The notes under the pieces were generated by a model, which was given only the letters and a program-made list of their open reading frames with translations, was not told the origin of the DNA and did no database searches. A stretch of DNA of 29,070 nucleotides. It comes from Tieghemiomyces parasiticus (taxonomy: Eukaryota > Kickxellomycota > Dimargaritomycetes > Dimargaritales > Dimargaritaceae). The position numbers and the translations under genes were made by a program. The number at the start of each line of letters is the position of its first letter. Position 1 is the first letter of the stretch. Shown here one piece after another: positions 21,274-29,070 of the stretch. The stretch lies in the NCBI GenBank assembly GCA_027575765.1, contig JANBPT010000599.1:1-29070 (forward strand), written 5' to 3'.

Positions 21274-24200
21274 TTAGGATCCCATGAGTACAGGGCGTGA
21301 CATGCGGATAATCTCGGCCTGCTGCTGGGTGAGGGTAGCCAAATGGCGCGAGAGAATCCGGAGTTCCATCCAGGTGAGGCAGCAAAACACAATGAGGACG
21401 GCGATACCCAAGCATAGTAGGACCGAGATGAGCCAGTAGGAAAAGTCCGTACCATAGGATTGCAGGCCCGACGCCATGATAACGGTGCCACCCGGCTGAC
21501 TGCCCGCCGCCATAGCCTTCAGATTGGACGTTGACGGGGAGAGGCGCACGGCGCTACGGCGGATCAAATTGCCGGATGAGGGTGCACCCTGACCGTCCGC
21601 GGTCGGATCTGCCGTCGACGCTCCCGGAGTCAAAGCTGTCGTGTCGCCGGGCGTGACGGATTCGAGAGTCGACGACATGGCCTGAGCGGAAGCCAAGACG
21701 GTCCCCGGTAACGCACTGTTCCGAATCGACGATTCCATCTGCGTGGGCGTCACGACCGGCAGCCAGCTGTAAAGCCAGCGGAACACTGGGTTGGGGGTTT
21801 CGCGCAGTACCGCCGGGTCGGCCGCCCCGCCACGCACGTCACGGAGATTGGCTGTGGCGGCCACCAGTTCACTCTCGGCCTTGCTGAGCTCGCTGCGGCC
21901 GCTAGCTCCGTCCTGCGTGCGGTTGCGCCGCGATTTGTGGCCTGCCCCATGTTTACGATGGTGGCGCCGGCGGGCCTCGTCGGTGGTGCCGTCCTCGCCT
22001 GTGGCGTTCCGTCGAGTTCGACGCCGTGGCTCACCTGCCGGGACAGGGCCCGCTGAAGGAGAGACCGCGGCAACCGCCGCCGGCGCCAGGCCCAGGGACG
22101 GGGCGGTTGGTGACGAAGCGAATTCGGGATGCTCGGACAGAAACCGCACCAGCCACTCACCGAGTCCACGGAAATAGGTGTTGTTGCCTTCAATGGACCC
22201 CTTTTCCACAGGGCCCTTAATCCAGGATGATTTGGTCCACACGACCTTGTGAGTAACAATCATACGGGTCCGGTAAGCGCCGGCGTGCATGAGGCATACG
22301 CGGGCCTTCGTGTGGAAGGCGCCACCCGAGGGCACATCCGGCGTAAATGTAGTCACATCTATGACGACTGCGCGCTGAAAATCCTTGAAGAGGCAGGCCT
22401 CGGTGATCTCGCAGGTGGCCTGTTTGGGGCCGATGGGGGCGTTGATGGGCCGGATGTAACGCACGGGCCGCGTCTCCACTGCCCGCGCGTAAACCGGGCT
22501 GGTGAGATGCGGAGGCGGGCTGGACGACGGCGACCAGGGGCCCAAGCTGATCTCGCGGTTCTTTTGCGTCTCAGAGGTCAAATAGTCCAGGGTGAAGCTA
22601 GCAAAGAAGGACTGGTGGTCGGGGCGCTGCAGCTCGGATGGTAATACGTCGGCGGGCGTGTCTCCATTGAAGATCAGCTTGTAGAGAACGCTGAGTACAC
22701 AGGGGAACGTCTCGTCCACTGCGGCTACGTCGTAATGGTCACCCGCGGGCAGACAGGGGCACTCAGCGGAAGGGAAGGGCGGGGGGAATACCGCAGTGGT
22801 GGGTGGGGTTGAGCCGTCGGCGGGGGCTTGGTCGTCGCCTCCGTTACTTGTGGCCTCCTTATCACCGGACCCCGCCCCGGAATCGCCATTCCCGCCAGTG
22901 CTGGCTGTCGGCGGGGGCACCACTTCCTCGCCCCCGCCGCCGCCACGCGAGGTACCGGCAGGCCCATCAGCCCGCGGGGTAGCCTTATCACCAGATCCCT
23001 TGCCGTTGGTATCCTTAACGGTGTTGAGCATGGCCGAACGGTATGACGTGGTCAGCACCGGGGTGGTGTGTACATTGGACGTGGTGCTGGCGCCAGCCCC
23101 TATACGCTTACCGTAGTACTTGCGTCGCTCCTCGGGGTCGGTCGGTTCCGGGCCCACGGCACCGCCGGGGTTCTTACGGCTGGTGGAGGGACCAGGCTGC
23201 CGGGCACTAGCCGATCGGGCCAGGCTATTGCGCTGGGTGGCCGGAGGCCCGGTGTCCGCCTGATCGGTTGACGTCGGGGCGGAACCCGTCTGCGCCAGGG
23301 CCCCCGCTAGGACGTTTTCGGAACGGTTGCCTTGGCGCATGACGGTCGGGCTGTCCGCGGCTTCCCCTTCGTAACCGGCTCGGGAGGCCGGACGGACCAT
23401 CCCAGTGCCAAGATAGGCCTCGTCCACACGGTGTACTAGATTCTGGATGGTCCGGGCCAGCATATAGGTAGTATTGGCTGCCACGGTGAGGCCGGAAGGG
23501 GCAGCGGCAGGCGTCTCATCGGTTGCGGTTTCTGACCCCGCCGACTTCTCATTAACGGTAATGGCGGGCACGTCGGTATCGCTGAGCTGTGACGTACCTT
23601 CCGTGTATGAACTGCCCTCCGACCAGTCCGAGTCGTAGGAATCATCGTACCCCGAGCCATCATCATCATCTTCGTCGCTACCACTACCGGCTTCAGTACC
23701 CGGCCGAGTCTCGTCAACCCGTCCGTTCTTGCCGTCGTCCACGCCGGCCTCTGTGGCGATCGGGTCCCGGGAGAGGGTGTCGGTGGACCCACGTGCGGCG
23801 CGTGGGGAGTCGTCGCACTGGTTGACCTTGAGACCCGGGTGGTGCTTGCGCCATAGGTCCACAAGTTGTGAGTAGGCAGCGTCTCGGTAAATAAAGGACG
23901 CAAAGAAATATTTAGAATGCAAGGTGGCGATCTGGATGGCGTTGGGAATAATCAAGGCCGTCATACGCTTCTCAATAGACACAATCTCGGAGAATTGCAA
24001 GACCAGGTGGGAAATCCAGCCGAAAATGTTGGCATGGAAGCACACAAACGACTCGGTAATGTAGAGTCGGCCCTGGACCAGTATGTCACGCTGCAGGGCG
24101 CACCCGTAGTCGTCGGTGAGTAACTCCGAGATTGGAATTTCCTTAAAGAGCATATGGAAGTCGGCGTTGCGCTTGAGGAAGATGGCGCTCAGGTTCGGGT

Positions 24201-25302
24201 TGTACTCGCCTGCATAGCTGGATGGGGTTGACAGTTCGAGTAGAGACGCAGCAGCCGTCGGGACCGGGGGTCGGTCGGCCGCCATTGAGGATCGGCCGCT
24301 GGCCGAGCGCTGGGCACGGACGGGTGTGTTGGTCCCGCTCGTTAGGACAGCGTCGGACTCGGGGCTAACCGCATCCTCACCCGCGGCGCCCCGGGGTAGG
24401 GGCGTGGTTGGACGGGATGAAGTAGCAGCCAGGGCCGGGGTATCCTCAATATTAGATTCGGTGGCTCTCCGGGTGTGCGAGGTGTGGCTGGGGGTGAGCG
24501 AGACGGAGCGGCTGATTTGACCCTCCGAACCTGCAGGGGCAGCACCGCCCAGCGAGGTGCTCTTGCTGCGGTTCGGGGAGGCCGTCGCGCGATCGGACGA
24601 CCCGTCCTCGTGAGAAATACCGGTCCCTTGGGTAGTGCCAGTGGAAACGGGGGAAGTACGTTCGCCGCGCGTTCCTCCGCTAGTGACCGGGTCTGACGGT
24701 TGGGCCGAGGCCAAAACCACGGCGGTCGACTCGGGTAACCCACCCGCGGGCGGTGAGATCGACAGGGGACTGCCAAGGGACGCACCCGCGGCGGCTGCAG
24801 CGGCCTTTGTCTCGTCCCCAGGGGTAACCGGACGGAATTTGGCTTGTTTAGGTACGGTCAGGGTGGGCAGGTTCTGCCACTCGGTAGAAGCGGAAGCAAA
24901 GTGGGACCGGAGGTTGGGGTTCGACCGCTGGGATTTGAGGCTACGCCGGGGAACGGTAGACGAGGCAGGGCTGGGGGCACGCGTGCCGGACGAATGGGCC
25001 GAGGTCAGTTTGATAGGCTGGGTGGGGATGGGTGGGAGTGGGTAAGGTTCACTGCGGAAGGTTTCGTCGGGCTGTGGGCCGAACCGCTTGAGTACCTCGG
25101 TGCCAATATCGTCGGCGTGGGCCACGGGGGTCCCCACCTCGGGTTGGAGGAACCGGTCGACGTGTTCCAAGGTTAAAACTCCACTTCCGAAGGACTCGGA
25201 GGTGCGGCGCCCGGTCTGTGGGGCCGGTAGAGTGGTGGCGGGCATCAGTACGGGGTGGTCGTTGCGAGGATGCCCCTTATCCGTGGGATGGGTGTCGGCC
25301 AT
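21274..25302 (-). CDS. Lam/Aster-type sterol transporter: GRAM, VASt and a C-terminal membrane anchor
   Basis: From the ATG at 25302 the product is 1,342 residues in one exon. The frame stays open upstream to a GTG at 25524, but I choose this ATG because it sits in GGCCATGG and the upstream part looks like translated leader. A disordered Ser/Thr/Pro-rich N-terminus (about 1-370) precedes a GRAM domain (about 370-488). An acidic linker (Asp/Glu run near 537-555) and a long low-complexity stretch lead to a complete VASt (StART-like) domain (about 850-1058) with the family blocks NAPIGPKQ, TPDVPSGGAF and KSSWIKG. A basic linker and one membrane helix (about 1287-1310) end the protein. Such proteins move ergosterol from plasma membrane to ER or between ER and vacuole or mitochondria at contact sites. 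The single VASt and absence of BAR/PH domains are closest in layout to yeast Lam5/Lam6; which paralogue it is cannot be settled. Confidence 0.94.
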   Translation of the reverse strand: MADTHPTDKGHPRNDHPVLMPATTLPAPQTGRRTSESFGSGVLTLEHVDRFLQPEVGTPVAHADDIGTEVLKRFGPQPDETFRSEPYPLPPIPTQPIKLTSAHSSGTRAPSPASSTVPRRSLKSQRSNPNLRSHFASASTEWQNLPTLTVPKQAKFRPVTPGDETKAAAAAAGASLGSPLSISPPAGGLPESTAVVLASAQPSDPVTSGGTRGERTSPVSTGTTQGTGISHEDGSSDRATASPNRSKSTSLGGAAPAGSEGQISRSVSLTPSHTSHTRRATESNIEDTPALAATSSRPTTPLPRGAAGEDAVSPESDAVLTSGTNTPVRAQRSASGRSSMAADRPPVPTAAASLLELSTPSSYAGEYNPNLSAIFLKRNADFHMLFKEIPISELLTDDYGCALQRDILVQGRLYITESFVCFHANIFGWISHLVLQFSEIVSIEKRMTALIIPNAIQIATLHSKYFFASFIYRDAAYSQLVDLWRKHHPGLKVNQCDDSPRAARGSTDTLSRDPIATEAGVDDGKNGRVDETRPGTEAGSGSDEDDDDGSGYDDSYDSDWSEGSSYTEGTSQLSDTDVPAITVNEKSAGSETATDETPAAAPSGLTVAANTTYMLARTIQNLVHRVDEAYLGTGMVRPASRAGYEGEAADSPTVMRQGNRSENVLAGALAQTGSAPTSTDQADTGPPATQRNSLARSASARQPGPSTSRKNPGGAVGPEPTDPEERRKYYGKRIGAGASTTSNVHTTPVLTTSYRSAMLNTVKDTNGKGSGDKATPRADGPAGTSRGGGGGEEVVPPPTASTGGNGDSGAGSGDKEATSNGGDDQAPADGSTPPTTAVFPPPFPSAECPCLPAGDHYDVAAVDETFPCVLSVLYKLIFNGDTPADVLPSELQRPDHQSFFASFTLDYLTSETQKNREISLGPWSPSSSPPPHLTSPVYARAVETRPVRYIRPINAPIGPKQATCEITEACLFKDFQRAVVIDVTTFTPDVPSGGAFHTKARVCLMHAGAYRTRMIVTHKVVWTKSSWIKGPVEKGSIEGNNTYFRGLGEWLVRFLSEHPEFASSPTAPSLGLAPAAVAAVSPSAGPVPAGEPRRRTRRNATGEDGTTDEARRRHHRKHGAGHKSRRNRTQDGASGRSELSKAESELVAATANLRDVRGGAADPAVLRETPNPVFRWLYSWLPVVTPTQMESSIRNSALPGTVLASAQAMSSTLESVTPGDTTALTPGASTADPTADGQGAPSSGNLIRRSAVRLSPSTSNLKAMAAGSQPGGTVIMASGLQSYGTDFSYWLISVLLCLGIAVLIVFCCLTWMELRILSRHLATLTQQQAEIIRMSRPVLMGS

Positions 25303-25760
25303 GGCCAAGAGTGGGGCTAAGGTCGCCAGATGGGGCCAAAGCGTCCGGTATGACGACGAGGAAGTGCGGGGTGGACAAGTTGTGGGATGCAGAGGTAAGG
25401 CTGGGGTGAATGCAAGTGAGGGGGAGGGGCTTGCAATGGGTAGGGCTGGGCGGGTGACGGGTCTGAAACGTAAGTCTTTGGGGAAGAGAGAAGGGTGGGA
25501 GATGGGCAAGTAAGAGTAACCCACTCGACCGGGACAAAGTATAGGAAGGAAAAATGACGGACTGTGAAGGCGAGGGTAGTGGGTAGAGGGGCTGGGAGAC
25601 GATGGCGTGGTCTAGGGACAACTGCCAGGGTGGACTCTTAGAGGGCGGCGGTAAGCAAGTGTGCCGCGTTGGGGAGACGAGAAGGCAAGAAGGGCCCCGG
25701 GAAGTATATAAACAGTATTCAGAGATGATGGCGTGTTCTATATATAGAGGCGGGGAGGTA
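25303..25760 (-). promoter_or_regulatory. Upstream region of the Lam-type gene with TATA candidates
   Basis: Read on the minus strand, this leader is C/T-rich, like those of Arp3 and kinesin. TATA-like sequences are the complement of GTATATAAA at 25704-25712 (TTTATATAC) and the palindrome TCTATATATAGA at 25738-25749, about 400-440 bp before the ATG. The frame from 25524 to 25302 lacks stops and could be translated only from a GTG, which is unlikely. Confidence 0.4.
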
Positions 25761-28700
25761 ATTGAGCAGTGGCAGGGGCATACACGACGACTGGCTGTGA
25801 TTCCCGCCTACCCAACGGACCGAGGCCCCAAGGGTTGGTGGACGGCCGAGTACCGGGCCAACCGGGCGTGGTGACGTTCTGGCGATTACGTTTGGGCGCA
25901 GCTCATGTAAAAAAAAACCGTATTGTGTGAGCGGGATCCCCCGCCGTGATGACGACGCCCAGCGCCACCCTCTGACACCCTACCTTCTTGCAAGCCACTT
26001 GCCACCCAAGGCTGTCGGCAGGACAGAAAAATCAGGGCACTGAGGCCCTGTGCCTATCAACACCTCTCTTCTACCGCTATGGCCATCTCAGAAACCGGTT
26101 GTTTGGGGCAGGCCAGGAGCCTGGACCAAGCCCCCCCCCCACCGAGCGACCTGGCGCTAGTGGTTTGGTGCGCGTCTCTGTGGCGGGCTGAGGCGCCGCG
26201 GCCTCATGTCTGGCCGAGCGTGAGCGGTTTCTTGACCCCGCAGCCGCATTGCCTGGGCAGCCGATCCTGCCCTCCGGGCCAGTATGTGGGCCTTGGCCTT
26301 CCATCGCGAGGTGGTGCGCGGGGCAGAGAAGGATATTGGGGCGACGGGGGTAGCCTGCTGCACGCTGGGCCTGGAGGGAGCCGGCCGTCATGCAACCCAA
26401 AGGGGTCCCTAAATGCACTCTATAGGCCTCAGCAGTAGGCCACCGCCGCAAAGGCAAGGGAAGCAATAACACACCAGCGGCCCGCAGCTAGGTAACCCTG
26501 AGTCCCAGTGGTACCTGAATGCGGCCATACCTCCCCCCAGGGGCAGGTCGATGGAGTGTGGGTCACGCGTCAGTGGAGCCCCTACCCTCCCGGAAAGAAC
26601 AGGCCCCACTGCTATCGAATACAGGCTGACTTCGAGGACCCCGAGGCTTTCATGGACCCCACTTGACCAGCGAAGTACCCTGGGCGATACTAAGGGACTG
26701 CTGGGCGGGTATGAATACCTCTACCGACCGGAACCGCGTCGAGAAGCCGTTTTTATTTCTATGCCGAGCTAAGGACTCCGCCAGCGGTGACAGGGCCATC
26801 CACACTAAAGCACTGGACACCCACTCAACAGTCCAGTAGCTCGAGACCTTCCTCCATGGCAACCATGTCTGAGCACTGACGATCGCTACGGAAAAACCGC
26901 CAGGCTCGGGCTCCTTCCTATGCCAGTCACCTGCAGGCTTCATGGCATCATGGTTCCCTCACCGGCTAGTTGACTGCATCATTTCCAGACCAAGCGCCAA
27001 GAGCCTAATACATACTCACCCCATCCCAGATTGCCGTAGCGACTACTCTAAGGCTTTGAGACTGAATGGATAGCTTGCTCCGGTCCGATTGGGTTTAGGT
27101 AACGGTCGATTAGCGATGAGGCCATCGGGAAAATAGCATAGGCTCGCTCGGGGGTCAGAAACTGCTATGGTATACTGAGTAGGATATCCATGCACACTAG
27201 CCGGGCCACCAGGACGGATGGTAGAAGAGTGCGCAGGCGCTCAAACCGGGGGGGGGGAGTCAGACCGCGCACCTTGTGGGCCTAGATGCACGCCAACGAC
27301 CCATACCGGAGGGCCGAGCCACTTCAGCTAGGCGGATGTGTGCCCCGCCCCTTGGTCGTCCACTGACAGCGCCCTAATCCTAGACTCAGTTTGCGACCGC
27401 CCTTGATGGGTCTGGCTATGCACTCTGACGCTCAGTAGGCAATGCGATGGCATTGGGCACCCCCCTCCCTCCCAGGTTGGAGCGTGTATAATGCGTGCTG
27501 TATGATCACTACTAGCCGACGTGGCCGCACTCCTCACTGTCTAGGTAAATGACGACGAGGGAGAGAGGGCCTTGGGCACACCGAAGTGACCAAGTGATGT
27601 GAATAGGCCTCGCCACATGACCGGACTGCGTGCCCACCCCGCCCTCTTCCCAGTCGCCTCCCCGCATTTCTCCACCATATGCACCGGTCACTCCACATCC
27701 GTGCTGAAATCGCAGGCCAGTGCTTCCAGCAGTTAGTGGGCACGCATACACTTAGCCGCTCCGCACGCGGGCGTTGCCACCTCGGCCAGCTATATATTCG
27801 ATGCCCTCGCACCTAGTCCATCCATCTATCCAGGGCGCATTGTTCATGCAACGGGCCTGTCCAGCCCGAACTCTCCTCCATGGCATGCGCCCACCATCCA
27901 TGTATTGCGTTATCAGCGGCCAATCTCTATCAGTCGCATCTTGTGTAGCTGCTGCATACGCTGCCCCCTCCCTTCTGCCCACCTACCGTCAATCAGACCA
28001 ACCCTGGCTGGGGCCTCGGCCGGGGGGTCGCAGTGTCCGATTTCCCAGGGTCCTGCCACCCTGCTGAAACACGACTGATGCCAGTAATTTCGACAGATCT
28101 ACGGCTCTTGCTGCCTTGAACGGGGCGGTGCATCTCGGTCTAGTAGCATCTGGCTGGCCATCGGGCTTTGTCGCCCCTCCCTGTTGTCTGTCCCTGATAG
28201 AGTCCCGGCCATTAGACTGCTGTCCAATCACCATCGGCAGTTATTTATTCGGAACCGCTACCCATGTGGCGTGTAGCGTGCCGGGGGCTGGCGAGACGTT
28301 GGCAGGGCCACTTGGCGACTGCCTGCGCGTAGCCGTTTGCACCTCCGCACTTGGTTTTCGTTCGTAGGCATGCGCAGAAGACGGTCAAGAGGTATTAGCC
28401 TCTCGCCAGCAGCTTGGTGTCCCGCCGTGCTCTATCCGCCCGCCTCGTATCGATGCCGTTGGGTGCCAGCGTAGCTTAAGACCCAAGACCCTCCAACTAG
28501 GTCATCGGATTATTTTTCCCGCGCCCATCCCCGCCCCTTTGTTATGTACAGCTAGGCAATGAATGCGTGCCCGTTGACAGAGACGGGCCTTGCCATTAAC
28601 AAGTGCGGCCTCGTGACCATCGTGGTTTGCTTCGTCCCGTCTATTGGTTATCTGCTAGAGCGGCCCTCAGGGCCCCCGCATCATCTTGGCCATATTTTGC

Positions 28701-29070
28701 CTGACTGTCCGTGGCCGGCCGCGCATAGGCCGTGTCGCCTCGTCAGGACTAGCGTGACGGAACCACGGGCCCCCTCATCCTCCATCCGCGTAAGGCCTAG
28801 GCAGACAGGTCACCCCGAAAGTCGGTCGGTGGGTGTAGTGCGGGCGTGCCGGCAACGAACAGGCTCGGCGTCCAGAGCCCCACCGTCCCAGTCTGGGCTT
28901 CAGGCCATGCTGGTAGGTGGTGGGGGGGGGGAGACTCCGCAACTGCCTCCCTTGGTGTACCTAGACAGATGGGCCGCGGCGGAGGGCAAATGAGGGGGGA
29001 GGTGCCCATCTCCCGTGGAGAAGGAGATCAAGTGAGAATCCCATATGCCATTGGCACCGGACCCCTCGCT
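25761..29070. other. Right-end region; no gene recognised
   Basis: About 3.3 kb of GC-rich, CpG-normal DNA. Open frames up to 144 codons (28559-28993 plus, 26079-26438 plus) have odd composition, overlap frames on other strands and show no domain. Homopolymer runs of ten C (26131-26140) and ten G (27248-27257 and 28922-28931) are present. A gene may start beyond the window edge. Confidence 0.5.

Noticed and set aside
26521..26550. GCGGCCATACC, similar to the start of 5S rRNA
   Set aside because: The following bases do not match 5S internal promoter boxes or helices.
28559..28993. 144-codon plus-strand open frame at the right end
   Set aside because: Translation is Arg/Pro/Ser-rich as expected of random GC-rich DNA, and other frames overlap it.
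1..29070. CRISPR array, prokaryotic operon or phage system
   Set aside because: Introns, Kozak starts, an intron-less eukaryotic tRNA with Pol III terminator and eukaryotic protein families show nuclear DNA; no spaced repeats of CRISPR type were seen.

Overview
The window looks like a nuclear contig from a fungus. The four protein genes are eukaryotic: a microsomal cytochrome P450, actin-related protein 3 (Arp3), a kinesin-1 heavy chain with the fungal-style IAK tail, and a GRAM/VASt sterol-transport protein of the Lam/Aster family. Introns are few, start contexts are Kozak-like, and gene spacing is wide (1.3-3.7 kb). The long, GC-rich, nearly intron-free genes would fit an early-diverging fungus, but I cannot fix the phylum from this sequence alone.

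Layout. 72-2754: the 3' part of a dead Ty3/Gypsy LTR retrotransposon, running from the reverse transcriptase active site through RNase H, integrase and a GPY/F-type tail to a polypurine tract and a probable 3' LTR. It lies in one reading frame that is broken by stops. 2755-3588: CpG-poor, repeat-like DNA. 3589-3661: an intron-less elongator tRNA-Met(CAT) with a Pol III terminator. 3673-6614: no gene seen. 6615-8285 (+): P450. 9582-10889 (-): Arp3, convergent with the P450. 10890-14048: no gene seen; the right-hand part is the pyrimidine-rich leader region of the kinesin gene. 14049-17510 (+): kinesin-1, three exons. 17511-21273: no gene seen. 21274-25302 (-): Lam-type sterol transporter, convergent with kinesin. 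25303-29070: no gene seen.

How the genes relate. Arp3 (branched actin nucleation) and kinesin-1 (microtubule transport) are divergent neighbours and both serve polarised growth. The Lam protein (sterol transfer at ER contact sites) and the P450 (ER-bound oxidation) are both ER membrane proteins. Nothing shows a functional cluster; these look like independent genes.

The most notable signal is in the retroelement. I find no CpG dinucleotide from 858 to 2521 (1,664 bases), while the flanking genes are CpG-rich. Several active-site changes (RT YLDD to YLDN, integrase DRG to DWG) are exactly what CpG deamination would give. This points to methylation-linked decay of transposons. I did not find a convincing novel multi-gene system.
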